From positions 1,668,248-1,732,247 of the forward strand of contig VZTJ01000255.1 of assembly GCA_013397795.1 (NCBI GenBank): a DNA stretch of 64,000 nucleotides, given 5' to 3'. Origin of the DNA: Orthonyx spaldingii. Its lineage: Eukaryota > Chordata > Aves > Passeriformes > Orthonychidae. The translations under genes and the position numbers were made by a program. This document shows, one piece after another, positions 14,972 to 29,342 of the stretch. The notes beneath the pieces are model-generated. The model did not search any database, had not been told where the DNA came from, and saw only the letters and a list, made by a program, of their open reading frames with translations. Each line of letters opens with the position of its first letter. The stretch's first letter is position 1.

Positions 14972-15079
14972 CTGTCCAGTATATGCAAAGTCCAGGGCTT
15001 GTTTTAAACCAAGGCTTGTGACTCCATGTAAATTCACCTCATCAGCTTCACTCTCAACCATGCAGAGACTGAACATTGC
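14972..15079 (-). CDS. KLHL32: KLHL32 exon 4: middle of BTB domain (residues 69-104)
   Basis: This is a 108-nt, 36-codon exon in phase 0 at both ends. The acceptor is TTTCCATAG (AG at 15081-15080) and the donor is GGACAG|GTATTG. It encodes AMFSLCMVESEADEV followed by NLHGVTSLGLKQALDFAYTGQ. These are the BTB segments that continue the MF motif, the beta-4/alpha-3 region and the conserved F-AYTG turn next to the CUL3-binding face. No ORF of notable length reveals it because the exon is short and flanked by stops. Skipping it would keep frame but delete the middle of the BTB fold. Confidence 0.96.
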
Positions 15080-17661
15080 CTATGGAAAAAAACAGAAATG
15101 CCATTAACCAATTTTGGATAAGAATTCCAAATAGCAGCATCCTTGAGAGTTAGATCTATACCAAGTTTTCAGTAACACCACAGCAATCAATCTTGCAACT
15201 GAGTCTTTTTACCATGAAAAAACTACAAAAACTTATTTTAGATAAACTGAGATAAATCCCTTTGGTCCATGCATATATACTTCTTAACTCAGTAATGCAG
15301 GTGAAACCAGTGAGAAGAGTCACACTATAAGATATCATTCAATAAAAACAGATAACTGAACTCTGGGAAAAGAATCTACACCACTAAAAGCACTGTTAAA
15401 AGTAATACTTGTGTACAGTATCATAGATAAGAAGGAGCAATAAGCCATATGCAATCACTTGAGAAGAAGGGGCAATTAAAATACCATATTTTACAAGCAA
15501 TCCTTTTCAAATAAGCATCTCAGACTAGAATGTGGGCAATATAATACTCAACTTATTAAATGAAGAGGAATGATGAAGACGCAGCCACCTAAACTTAAAA
15601 CCTCCCCTTACTTGTTATTGGCGCGGTTTCTCAGATCATAAAGTCTAAACTGAAGACAGACAAGGTGCTATGGAATTTTCCTGAAAATACCACTGAGGAG
15701 TGAAACTGTCCCTTTCATCTAGCCTTACTCTCCAGATCATTTGTCTTTAGTGCCTCCCTGGAATGAAGCAATCCTACTCAGTCTCTGAATCCTTGTTAGA
15801 ATCTTTTTCTTCCCATCTCCATTAAACTTTTTTGCCCTTCACTCTTCCCTCCCAGCCTGCGCTCCTGCTGCCCTACCCCTACTCAGCACTCCTTCCCTAC
15901 CTACTGGCCCCATTCTCCATTCTTTGGCACCCTCCCACACTTTTTTAACAAAATATATCACTCAGAGTTTTTAAACAGTAAACTGTGAACAAATAAACTG
16001 AACAGTTCTGCCATCTGTTACTACTAAAGGAAGTCTAAACTGATCCCCAGTAGGTTTTGTGCTAAACTTAATGTCTTTATGGAGGCTACTAAATTTCACC
16101 TTGGAGAACTCCAGTAACAAAGCACTTCTCATGGGCATAACCCCTGCTACCTTCTTCCTATACTCTAGCTGATACCTGCAGAAGCTGAGACAGTCAACAA
16201 GCATGCTGGATTTCTTATGCGTAATCTGTCCACCAAGCAGGGTTGAATTTAAAGGAAAAAAATAAGTCCTACCCCCTCTAACACTTTAGCACGTATGAAT
16301 GACTACATGACCCTTACCCAAACTATTCCATGATTCACCTAGACTCAGGTGGCTTCAAGAATTGAGTGCTTCCTAAAAATAAGTAATTTCTTCAGAAAAT
16401 ATTAGCACCTTCCATTATTAAAACATCATAATTTGGCATAAATCTGTTTCCTGGAAAGCATCCAGTATAAGCAAGAATGACATTTATCATACAGTTAATC
16501 CTTCTATTTTTACAATTTCTATCGAATTAAAGTGATATCAGGGCTTCTTCCAAATTGGCAACAGAAAAGAAGCAACAAATAGTTTAAAAGATTTATCAAA
16601 CAAATGCAGTAAGATAAAGCCATGCATTATACCTAGGGAGAAAAAAAAAAATCTAACAAGCTCAGCCATTTTTCTTATCCATCAAAAATGTAATCAGAGT
16701 TGGATATTTTGTTGTCATGTAGTAGCTAATGTGAGGCTTCAGAGCTTGCCAGGAGCTGCAAGCCCATCAGCCACCTACTTCTTGGAAAAGCAGACCTGCA
16801 GCCGCTGTCTGGAAGAGATAAGCTTCTCTTCTCAGAAATTCACTACTAGATAAACCTTTTTGAAAAATATTCCTTTCACAGACCAATTCCTGAATAAAGT
16901 CTCAAAGCAACATCTGTCTACCCAGGGGTAGATTTGCGCACCTTCTGTACACTCAATTCCATCAGTGACTGCCTGCAGAAAGACTAGAAATGCTCAGTGG
17001 TGAAAGATGCTCCGTGTCCTCCAACCATGCTACAGTAATAATCTGTACACTATAGACCTGTACATGGGAACCATCTAAATGGTTCCTAATATGGCTTTTA
17101 TTCTCATCAAGGGATAATATTCCACACAATGAGTTAAGCTTACAAATACAAAGAAACACTTAACTGAATCTTATCGGTAAACCAGGAATCATTCCTATAT
17201 GACTTCTCCTGTGTACATTTACTAACTTTACCTTTAGGAGATTACTTTGACACAGAGATTCCAACATGGTTTTTACACAGGATTTATTACTACACCTAAC
17301 TTAGTAAACTCAGCAGGATCAGGCCACTAACTCAGCCACTGTCCATAATCATCCCCAGTGTTTAAGAAGCACAGCCTCCAGCAGAGCTCTGACCCCTGCC
17401 AACCAGCACTCTCCCAGGCAATGCCCAGACTATGGTCCAGGAGATAACTCAAGCAATGGCTGTTCCAAATGGATAGCATGGATAAAGCCAAGCTGTTCAC
17501 AGAGGTTTAGTCATATTGTCGTAAGCCATATTATGCCAGTTCTTTTAGGGCCAGAAAACAAGCCTTCAGTCACCGTACTTATAACTACAGATGTAGTCTA
17601 AGAGTGCAGTGGGCTGTCAGAACTGTAGCTGCCAGTAAGTCACGAGACTATGACTTTGGGG

Positions 17662-18833
17662 AGAATCATAAAATGGGCTGGGTTGGAAGGGAACATAAAG
17701 ATCATCTAGTTCCAAGCCCTCTGCCATGGACAGAGGCACCTTCCATTAAACCAGCTTGTCAAAAGCCCCCCCCAACCTGGCCTTGAAAACATACAGGGAC
17801 AGGGCATCCACAAAGTCTCTGGGTACCCTCACAGTACATGATTTCTTCTAGTATCTAACCTAAACCTACTCTCTTTCACTTAAACTGAAAGCCTTCCCCC
17901 TTGTCCGATGACTACATGGCCTTATCACAAGTCCCTCTCCAGCTTTCTTGAAAGCTTTCTCTATATAATGAAAGGACACATACCCTGAAGCCTTCTCTTT
18001 TCCAGGCTGAACAGATCAATTTCTCTCAGCCTTTCTTCACAGGAGAGGTGCTCCTTCTAATCAATTTGGTGGCCCTCTTCTGGACTCATTCCAACAGGTC
18101 AAAGTCCTTCCCGTACTGAGGACCTCAGAGCTGAATGTTTCACTCCAGGTGGGGTCTCATGAGAACAGAATAGAGGAGCAAAATCCCCTCCCGCAACCTG
18201 CTGACCACGCTGCTTTGGATACAATTGGCTCTCTGGGCTGCGAGCTCACATTGCTGTGTCATGTCCAGCCTCTCATCCCCCAACATCCCCAAGTCCTTCT
18301 CAACTGGGCTGCTCTTGATCTGTTCATCCCCTAGCCTGTGCTGATACTGGGTGTTGCCCAGATCCAGGTGCAGCACCTTGTGCTTGGTCTTTTTAAACCT
18401 CATGAGATTCCCATGGGTCCATTCCTTGAGCTTCATGTCCCTCTGGATGGCATCCTGTCCTTCAGGTGTGTCAACTGCAACACCCAGCTTGGTGTCATCT
18501 GCAAATCCCCCAAGGCTACACTCCATCACTTTGTCATTAATGAAGACATTAATTAACACTGGTCCCCATACAGACTCCTGAAGGACACCCCTTGTCACTG
18601 AAGCCCATCAGTGTTGACCACTAAGCTGTTGACCACTACCTTCTGGAAGCAACTGTCCAAACACTTTCTTATCCATCTACCAGTCCCCTCTTTGAATCCA
18701 TCTTTCTCTAATTTGGACAGAAGGATGTTGTGGGAGACTGTGTCAAAGGCTTTACAGAAGTTCAGATAGATCATGTCTGTAGCTCTTTCCTTGTCCACTG
18801 AGGTAGTCACTTCATCATAGATGTGATACCTTC
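17662..18833 (-). mobile_element. CR1 LINE, 1.2 kb, with broken reverse-transcriptase remnant
   Basis: This is the longest CR1 copy in the window. Its 3' end is at the left (ATCATAAAATGG tail, then GGTTGGAAGGGAACATAAAG). Element sense is the minus strand, and 5' truncation at about 18833 removes the endonuclease and the first part of the reverse transcriptase. Two overlapping frames remain. 18810-18595 reads DMIYLNFCKAFDTVSHNILL, the RT fingers/palm part. 18598-18140 reads GVLQESVWGPVLINVFIND and then the catalytic FADDTK motif (near 18495-18505) plus thumb. A single-base frameshift near 18596-18600 separates them, so the copy is non-functional. Avian CR1 carries a Y/FADD box here. Confidence 0.95.
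18140..18810 (-). pseudogene. CR1 reverse-transcriptase pseudogene (frameshifted fragment)
   Basis: The coding remnant of the CR1 copy is in two frames with a 1-nt shift: an upstream piece of about 71 residues with AFDTVSH, ending at an in-frame TGA (18597-18595), and a downstream piece of about 152 residues with GPVLINVFIND and FADDTKLG. Its size is a small fraction of a full CR1 ORF2 (endonuclease plus RT). There is no promoter and no intact start, so it is a dead LINE fragment inside KLHL32 intron 3 in the same transcriptional sense as the gene. Confidence 0.9.
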
Positions 18834-21800
18834 TGCTATTCAGAGTTCATTTTCTCAAATACTATGCTCAAGTACTCTACTCAGTTTTTCAAACTGAGTA
18901 GGAACTACATCTACTTTTCAGGAAGCAAGGCCAAAGAATTTGATCAAAAGACAAGGCCTGCAATGGTCCTCAGACAGTTCACATTCAGCTGAACTGGATT
19001 AGCCTCCAGGAAAGCAGTCTCCCACTTAAATGAACTTCGTACTGCTCACTGATCCACACGTCCTTCACCAGCAGGCAAATTTCCTTCTCAGCCTGATAGT
19101 TTTCGAGGTTTAATCCAGCATGAAAAAAAATCTGTTCTACCATAGGCAGAAACTGAACTCAAATTCAGTCTTTAATTTGCACTAAATATCATCTTGTTAA
19201 CTGTAAAAAAATATGGACCATTAAATTCTGATTTGAGATTTTATCAATACCTGGATAATGAGTTATGGTTGAGCTGTTAAACTCCAATTTCAGATGCATC
19301 CCTGAAAATACTGTAAGGTTTTGTGAGCTTATATAGATCCATCAGTCATGTTTTTAATACAAGGCTACTAGTCTACTTTATTTTTCCCTTGGGTACATTA
19401 AAAACAAAGCAAGACAAATATATCAGGTGGATGCAGAACTGACAGACAAGAAAAACAAATTAAATACAAAATATTTGGACAAACACAGAATTCAAGGTCA
19501 AACCAGCAGAAAAGTTACCAAACTTGACTAAGCATGAAATGTTAATCATGTTAGATATTGACTTCATTCAACAATGCTATTATACTTTATTTTAAAACAT
19601 TTCAGCTTGAAATAAAATCTATTTGATAATGCCTCATTTCTGCTTCAAGACCTTCATAAGAGTGGGAGGTACAAGTTACCAATGCTAACCAAAGATCCCT
19701 TTTATAATAAAACCCCCTAATGAGAGGACTTATCCTTTTTTCCAGCTTCTTTAAAAATCCAGAACTTGTTCTGCCACCCAATCATATACTTAGCCCACAT
19801 TGCGATAAATAAACTGACTGTTTAAATTCTGATATTTCAGTTAAGATTTTAAGTAAGTCAATTAAATCCCCTAATGCAAAGTGAGTACAATCCACTTGCC
19901 ATTTTGTGGCAACTGCTCCAAAATTCAGGTCTCAACATGCTGTTACAAATGGATGTATTCCATTTGTGGAATTCCACCTGAGGTCACACTTATTTCAGAT
20001 GCTACAGATTTGGATGGCTTTATTTTTGTGGGGCAGGCTGACATTTTATTAGCTCCTCTTTTTAGAGGAAGGCAGGAATCAACCCTCCATTCTTCTTCTA
20101 ATCTTGGCCTGAAACAGAAACAAAGCTACAGAACTGTATCCAAAGGAAAAAGAAAAGAAAACATACAGTCCTTAGATAAAAATATTCAAGGCATAAAAAC
20201 ATTCTCAGACTCTTGAAAACTTGACTTCAAAGTAACATGGCAAGCTGGTGGGCATTTAACACAGAGCACACCTGTGGTTTCACAACTTGGCCCTCAGCAG
20301 TCACAGGCACCCTTATAAAACGTTTTTTTTCTATAAACATAGAATCCAAAAGACAACAAGAGCTCAGAACTGAATGGCACACAGCCACAGGGTGTATAGA
20401 CATAGATGTGATCAGATCTGATGCAACTGGGCAGAACAGTCTAAGTAAAAGGTGCTTAGCACAGTCATTGTGTCTAACTTTCCATGCTCAGCATGGCAAC
20501 CGTGCTGGTATTTAGCTTTCAAAAGCAAAATGCAAGATAGCTGTAAAATACCACCAAACCAGAACATGTATTACTGTTAAAATGTCCAGACACATTGTTT
20601 TTATCAGTCAGGCAGCACTGCAGCAACATATATAGACTCCTCCACAACATACAACTTGAGGAACAGATTCTAGGGCAACAGACACATAAGATGATACTCA
20701 GAATCCCCAAAATACAAATTGCTCACTGTCACAATGGTGACATACAAAATTGCTCCTTGCCTTTGAGTCATTTTCTTACTTACTCAGATGTTCCATATCC
20801 ATAAGAATAATGAGCTTTTCCTCATTTGTACACATCAAACTTACAGCCATGTCAGTCATAGCAAACAGCAAATCATCACAAAACAACTTAACCAAGTTGT
20901 ACACATATTACACAAGCAAATTTTGTCAGTGAATTAATTCTACATAGCTTAGTGGTCTTTTAAAGGCAAGAAACAGAATCAAAACATATGCAGTGTCAGA
21001 AGACAGGTAAATTAGGTTAAAAGAACAAATGGTTATGCTTATGCTGTTAAAAAAATAGCACTGTGACTGAAATCATAAGTAACTTACTGCTGTGACCTGA
21101 GACCTTCAAGAAATAGCCTGCCTCTTCTAGGAGTAAAGAACTTGATGGTTCCAGTGCATAGCAATATCCTCTAAAATATCTCAAAGTTCCCTCAGCAAGA
21201 TTGTGAAGAGACATTCATTATTTTCCTTTTTTGTTTGATTCAACTTTAAATGCAACTTTCAAAAGAAATTTAAGCTTTCAAGTAAGCTAGGCTTCCTACA
21301 GCAGCCTACAGTAACTCCAAGAGTGACATTCCCTCCCTCCGTTTTCTCAAACACTGCTTTGCTAACAACCAGCAGTCCTAGATCCAAGTTTACTATAACA
21401 CAAAACAAACATGGAACTTCCCACCAATGCATAGCCCTGACCTACACAAATTCATGTTGAACCACACACTTAGCCACACAATAATAAAGTCCTGGGATGC
21501 TTTAGAATTACCTCCATTTAGCAAACTAAGTGCTAAAGAACTGATCAATGAAGTCACCAAGGTCTTTCTTTGCTATTTATCTTGTTGCATTGAATTTTCA
21601 AAGTAACTAACACTATCTAGCATTGTTTTACTGGTTTAAAGGAGCTGATTTGTCAACTCAAATATCTGTCTCCACAATTACACAATGACACTGGCTTGAG
21701 TTCTTTTAAAAATTATTTTAAAATAGATAGGCATCTTCATTAAGGGCAGTGTTTTATTCAAATGCATTTCCCACATCATATGCACTTAACTCTACATTCA

Positions 21801-23273
21801 CCTGTTCCATAGCTTTTTCTTTACATGAAACTGTAAAGAAAAAAAAAATTGTACTTCCCATCTAATGCATCAGAAAAGCTATGAAGAAAGTAAACTAACA
21901 CTTCAGGGAGCTCAGATCAACTTCCCACACTGCTCAGGGAGCTCAGTTATGATGTGATACCTCAAGATTTTTTTCATTTCATGTGTAATTTTAAGCCTGT
22001 GAGAAATCTTAGTGGCATCAATGGAACAGATCAGTCACACATTCTTTCAGATTTGGGACCTAAGCTTATCTGTCATTTGGGATACTAAGCATCCAGTCCT
22101 GACATAATCTTTTCTATTTGGACTATAAACTTTTTCAGGCCAAAACATTATCCTTTGCAGTTTGTATTAAAAATAGCAATTCCCTGTTCATGTAACAGTA
22201 ATATTAAATAAATAAATCATAATCTATTTCATCTACTTTGTTGTATTACTCCTGAAATAACCTTTGGGCATTCTTAGCTTCATGTTCTTATCCTTCATTA
22301 CATAACCCATATCATTTTTCCTTTGCTGTTTTCACCTATCACAACAAAAAAGAATACATTCAGAATCTATGAACAGGAGTCAAAATATTGCTTTGACAGA
22401 TGACCATGCCCACATCAAATATCAACTATGCTCGAGATCTGCAATGTATACTTATCCAAATAACCAATTTAACATGTGAATGCTTCTTTTCAGCATGTAA
22501 AAATGTGCCTTGTTCTTCTTATAACTAGCTTTGTTTTCCTTCCAATTTAAGCCTGTCTATCCTAAATCAATCATCAGCCATGTCCTCTGGAGGCTCTCGC
22601 ACACTGAAAAACATATCCATCAATACCAATTGCATGAAATATGATTAAGAGGCTCATTACACGATCCTTCTGAAAAAAGTTCTATATAAATTCCCACAGA
22701 AAATGTCGCATAACATCAGTCACTGATAATTGAGCCTACAGTAATTTATCTGCTCTATGAAATCTACCTAAATATTGTTTTGTAAGCATTTGCCAAGCAA
22801 CTAAAATGAATCCCATGAAATGGAAAGGTCAGCTATCATTCATAGTTTAAGAGAATATATAGCTAAAGAAATAAAACTGAGCAGCAAACTATACTACTTT
22901 ATGCACAGTATTCATGTATCACATATTACTGTTAGCAAAGCAAATTCCACTGAACCTTTGGTGTCTCTTTTAGTACGCCAGTGTCAGACAGTGATACATA
23001 ATTACACAGCCCCAAAGAGTTTACCAACTCAAGGATGTATACAATGAAATTGTTACATTACACTCTGGATACAAAAAGATACCGCTTTCTTGGTATCTTT
23101 CAAAATAAGTAGTGAATATTGCAATAAAGAACTAACCTACTGTTTAGAGGACCTAAGGAGGTGATATTTTTTCCTTTTTGTATAGTGGACATTCCATCAA
23201 GAACAAAGTCATTTTCTTGGTTGTAAAAAGGCACAGGGTCTCCATTCTCAGTCAAAACAAAAACTTAAAGATT

Positions 23274-23291
23274 AAAACAAAACAAAACAAA
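23274..23291. repeat. Short (AAAAC)n repeat
   Basis: Three to four AAAAC units in a row. It is short and carries no evident function. Confidence 0.8.
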
Positions 23292-24444
23292 TCCCCAAAA
23301 TTTTGTTTCCAGCAAGTTATATCCTTGATTGAACCTGCATCAAACATAATTCATGTTTTGATAGTCAGAGTTTAATAGTGTAATGTGTCTTCCCCAAACC
23401 TCTGCTTAGGTATACAAACATAATTTAAGCCACATGGAAAAAGGAACTCTATAGCATGCGACTCCTAATGAGTTACTGCATGATCACTAAAAAGACTCAT
23501 ATTCATAGTAGTGCCATAGAAACAAAATAATTCTACAATTTCTATGTGCAACTCTGCATAAGAATAAAAAACCACACAAAACTGTGAACTATTACGGCTA
23601 CAGTAACATTATTATTTCCAATATTTCAAAATGAATAGGTTATCACAGGAGGTCCTGAATATCAAAATTCTTGTTTATTTTATGGCAGAAGCAAGAAAAC
23701 TGAATTGTAAGGACACTGACATGAAAAGCACTGCATAACTCCAGTAATGTACAGTCCCTCCTAACAATAGACACCCATAAGCAGGCCTGCCTTTTGGAGA
23801 ATAAAGAAAGCAGCATAACTAAAACCAGATTTTTTTCCCAGCATTTCCAGTCAAGCACAGAAAAGCATGAGTCACATTTGCAAATTTTGGCTTAAATTGG
23901 TTTAATGCTTCCCAGTGAATGCATAAGCCTATTGTTCACGCCCTTCGATGGTTTTAGCAAGTGATATCAAATGCAAGCCCAGAATAAAATTGCAATAAAA
24001 GTCATTTAGCTCTTGAACTAGCATTTTAACTACCACAATACATTTAATTTAGACAGGCAAAGCTTCTTGTGATTTTTTATTCCCCCCCAAGAAAAAACCA
24101 CGATCCAAACTTGGACACCTTTAAGGGACTTCATTTTAAAAACATACTTCATACAATACCATTAAGACAAGTTTCCCACCTTTGTGTATGCAGGCTCTAA
24201 TTCAACAGTTGTACAGCAAGACTTAATCTAACAGAACTGTAGTTGTTCTATAACAACAATCTTAGTCGTTGTTCTGATTAACTTTTTAAGAAGCCATTTA
24301 TATAATATGATGTGAATGCCATTAGATGCTGACATCCAAACATTCCAAGCAATAGTAAACTATGGCAATTACTTCTATTCTGCATCATAACTGCAAAAGC
24401 ATACTTGTTATGTGAGAAGTCTAATGCTGAAATTTTAAATGGTT

Positions 24445-24528
24445 CATTTTATGAGAGTTTGTACTAGATATCTTTCATATCTGGCCCATTTTATGAGGGT
24501 TTCAACCAGATAACCTTTGTATCCTTTA
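24445..24528. repeat. Imperfect 42-bp tandem duplication
   Basis: Two diverged copies with a 42-bp period: CATTTTATGAGAGTTTGTAC then TAGATATCTTT, and CATTTTATGAGGGTTTCAAC then CAGATAACCTTT. It is not part of any element I recognise and is probably an old local duplication in intron 3. Confidence 0.7.
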
Positions 24529-27500
24529 AAATAATTCTATTTTCCATTATGATTATAAATCTTGTTTTCCATTAAGAACACAGCACAATTTTGCTGAAGT
24601 ACCAACCTTAATTCCCATCAACATATTTATTAAACTCTTTTATACAAAGGCAAAGTAACCAAACCAGCTTATTGACTATTTTTCTTTGGTTTCTTTCATA
24701 CCCTTCTACTGATAAAAACCTAAAAAAGTAAACAAACACTAACTATTTGCAAAATAACAGAAGAATGACTTGACTAACCAAGCTTGTGTTAATGTTGCAG
24801 TCATTTGTCACAGTAGTTTTCATCATCAGCTAAGCTCTACCCTCCATCAGCTATTTCCTCTGGAACAAGTGCCTCTATAAAATCATGTCTTCATTTTATT
24901 TTTAGTAGTCTGCATTTGACCATGCTCATTTATCCTTTGGCTTTTCCTTCAACTCTAACAAATAAACCCCTTGTGAGCTAACGGACCACAATGACATTAA
25001 TTTAATTATTCCCATAAATTCTCCAGGCTTGACACCTACTCCTTCTTGGCTGAAATCTAACCCTGACAAGGTAGACGATTAAGTGCCAGGTATGAGAGCT
25101 CCTGAAAAAGCAGATGGACATTTCATAAGTTGTCCTAATATTCCTAATTTTTATATAAAATGGGCTTTGCGTACATCTGTTGCCTATTTGCATAGCTGGC
25201 ACTCTATGACCCTGGAAAGGCAGGTTATTTCATCAGTAGCTGAGAATGCTCCACGTGTCTAAGGGGATAGTAACTTGATTTTTGCACACATACACACACA
25301 AACACAAAATTGGTTCTATACATACAGAAGTAGTGGATTCAACCTAATGGTGAAGAGTATGTTATGCTGGACTGTAACCATTACTTTTTCACAATGTGGA
25401 TTCACAAAAAGCTTTTGACAGAGGCCTTTAAATGCCTGGAAGGCAAACTACACAAGAGAGAAAAGAGGAGAGGTCTTTGCCTGGATAAGTGACTGAATAC
25501 ATAAACAGTGAACAAGAAAAGACCAGGCCAGTTTTCACAGGGAGTGATGATTCCAGTGGAGCACCTCATGCTTAACACATGCAGAGGAATTCTGAAAAAG
25601 GGCAAGAGCAGTGTAGGTAGAAAGTCCATTGAGGCAAAGCTATGCAAGGTAGTAAAGGCACGAATAATGTGATAAATTGTAAAAGGATTGTATGGAATAT
25701 GCAGCTGGCTTTCAGAATGGCAGTTATTAGGGGAAAAAAAAAGAAGATAATAAAAGCTTAGAAATTTTTTGGCAAAAACCAGAAATCAATACTATGCCCA
25801 ACAGAAATTTACACCTTGCCTACTGCATGCAATTCTCTTACCCTCAGCTCACAAAACATATACCAGAGGTGTTAAAACTTTGGAGAAGGGCAAGAAGCTT
25901 CATCAAGCATCCTGCACAGCTTCCATTTAAATAGCATCTGATTAAGTCAAAAGCTTCCAGCCTGGAAAAGATGATTCAGTGCCATGAGAAGAATACCTAG
26001 GAACCAATTGTTACATTTTGCTGTAGAACAACTAGAAGGAATCAAGTGAAACTGGTAGAAATCAGATTGACAATAAACAAAATCTTCACTCAACAGGCAG
26101 TCGGCCACCCTGTACAGTGGATGAGAAATCTTACATAGGCTCAATGGAAAAGAAGATAAAAGTTTAGAAAAGAGACCTATTTAGGATTGCTGAATAGACA
26201 GGAATCACACCCTGCTCCAAAATGTCCCTGAGCTGACAAAAGCTGCGGATTTCTCTGGGACACACCACATACACTTACCCTGGATTTATTCTTTTTCACC
26301 AGACACCACAAACAGCTACTGCTAAAGGAAACAGCCAACGATCCAACTCAGTGTGGCCATTATTATGCTCTCACCTAAAGCTGCAAAGGACATCTCTCTC
26401 CTTTGAGGCATTACCTATCGGGTAGTAGATTGAGAGGCAGTTTGATTCATTCATCACTCACACATCAGGTCATCCAGTAAGAGTGGACTGGGATTTAGAA
26501 AAGTTTTGGATGTCTAAAGTTTGCAAACTGGCTGGCTCAGGCAGACTAACTCCTGCCAAAGATAAGCAACCAGCAGCACTTTACAAAGCTGTTCAGGACA
26601 GTCAAATGCAAAAGTTCCACTGCTTAAATCTAACCTTTTACAAGATTAAGGCCTACAGTAACATGAATTCAATTCACCAATATTATATTTCAGTCTGCTA
26701 AAATGAAGGTGTTAACACGATGTAAAACATCCTGTAAAACACTGTTGACAACAAAGCAATTGAACAATTTATTTAAAGAAAGGTATCTCCTCTAAACTTC
26801 AAATAAGCATGTTGTGCAACACAAAAGCCAGAATTGCATTGTAATGGGCTTTTTATACAAACAAAGGAGACTGGAACACTCCCCGAGGGAGTACCCGAAA
26901 GAAAAACAGCTATTTCAAGAGTGTTAAAAGATCCTAACACTGGTTTCAGCTCTCTGTCTCTTTTGTTGGATACTTCTCATGTTATTAAAATGGTATGTGG
27001 GTCCTAGTCACTGAAGCTAAAAGTGATATGCTGCCCAAATAATTCCCTCGGGTATTTTCAGCTTCACTACGCCCACAGAATAATTTTAATTTTTCCCGAG
27101 GTTGTGTAGGAAGATACTGACAGAGACTACAAGATATACAGAGCATCTACTGCATCCAACAATGTTCTGAAACACGAGACTTCTTCACCAGACTATAGAG
27201 ACTGAGAAAAAAGCAGGTACGAAAGGCTTCTCTGGCACAGGCCTGCCCCAATAAATTGGTTTTCATGGGCAAGCACTAAGCAACATAGAAATGCAGCTGA
27301 GCCCAGCCCAAACTCAGAACACTTGGCAGCACTGCAAAATTGAACTGCGGTAGCCTGGAGCAAGCAAAGAAAATTGTAAAGAAAATGGACAACCAGAGGA
27401 ACATGGCTATAAAGACTCCTTTCTGTTCTGAACTCCTTTCTGTTTCTGTTTAAACTGAGAATATGCATCAATTTAATAGCCAAACACCACATGTTGTTAT

Positions 27501-29342
27501 CACACTAATCTGAGACAGTGAGCCACAGCCTACTATGGCCAATCTCACTAACTGCAGAGTTGATTTTGCCATATACAATCATGGTGCATGCACTTACCAT
27601 ACAGGCACTTCAAAAAGAGAAAAGAAAAAAAAAAATCAAGATGACACCACAGCATATTGTCTACCATGCAACACTGACAGAATTGAATAATCCATTTATG
27701 AACTATGAGAATTGCAACAGAAATATATTTACTCAGACAGAATAACAACTGTTGGGAATTTGAACACAGAATTCAGAAAAGAGAAGATTCTTGTAGATGT
27801 TTTTGATAGCACCAACACTGCTGAGCTGCAGGAATTCTGTCTGCAGCAAAGAAAAATTGCTTCAGAGCCTCGCTGAATAAAAACCCATTAAATACAAAGA
27901 CAAGGATGAATAAAATAAAACAACCCAGATATATTTCCGTTTTTTTTTTATTTTGAAAGAACATTATTCATTTAGAAAGCTTTAAAATATTTGCAAACCA
28001 TTTTTCTATATACTCCCAAAGTAACAGAGGCTGTTCAGATAAATATTACACAAAACACCTCGCATCTGTTCATGCTACATTACTTCCAATGCTTTAACTT
28101 AGAAAAGTACTGAAGTGACTATATTAAACAATATTTTGAGAAGTGAAAGAATGTGCAGGTTTCTTGACACCCAACTGTAACTGGATGACTGAATAATCAG
28201 TAATAACATTCTAATTTGTATTTAAACTTTTACAATATGCTAGTAATTTAACTTTTTTTTTTCTAGGCCTCCTCCTATTTTAGACAAGTTTCTTTTTTTT
28301 CTAATGAGAAGCAAGCAGCACTGAGTTCTCACTCTCAACAGGTGGCATATAAGTAACACGTTCACAAAAACAGACACTACTATGAATCTTAAAATATTCT
28401 CTGCATTGCTGGCATCACTCAGAACCATGTGTATTGTGACACATTTAGCTGATTCCATGTGTAGGAAAGTTTAAAAATAGTGCTAAACAGCTAGACAGCA
28501 TGCCAAAATAGCCCTTAGGTTTCTTAAAGCATCACTGTATGGTAGTGAACATTATAAACTCAATAATCTCAAGCCTGGAACCACTACTAAGATTATATTC
28601 CTTCCCAAATGTAAGTTCGCCATTAGCATACTTACATAGAGGGAATGCATTAAAAAAACCCACAAAAACAAGAAACCAAGAAACCAGCAGTTTTATCTCA
28701 ATACTTAGCGTATTTAAAAGAGACTTCTTTATCAAAGTTCTTATACAGAAAAACTGCTGGTGTGACCGTAAATGAGAACAGACAGTAGGTGAAAATATCC
28801 TGTTCCAAAATTTTGTAGAGCAGTTGGAAACTGTTTCTGAATTACGGGCTTTGACAATGGAGAATGGAACAGGACAATATGAAATAGAATGGCAGAGACC
28901 AGAAAATTGGTCAAAAGTCTTGAGGGTTCTCAGACCGTGGGGAAAATGTTAAGATAAGAAGATGGCAAGGATGTACATGCAAATGAGACATGCCACATAG
29001 CTGGGATATTTTGCATAAATCATGATGGTGGCAGAATGGGAGTTTGGTACTTTATGGGAAATGTTTCAATTGTCATCTAAGTTCTCATCAGCCAGAACAA
29101 AGATAAGAAAGAGAAGATTCAAGGAATCATAGCAGGGTGCATGGTTTGCCAGCTCTGGGATGTTCACCTGACATCTTTACAGTTGTACTGTCAAATTTCC
29201 AAGCAAATAGCTTGGGGAAATCTGTTTACTGCTTGTAAGGATTCAAGAGAGGGACAAGAAGAGCAAGCCTTTTGAGAGCCTTTGACTCTTAGTACAAAAA
29301 TTCCTCCTCTAGTACTCAAGCTATAAAGGTAGTCTGTAGTTA

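Noticed and set aside
18149..18581. Plus-strand ORFs of 61-76 codons
   Set aside because: They are antisense shadows of the CR1 reverse-transcriptase remnant.
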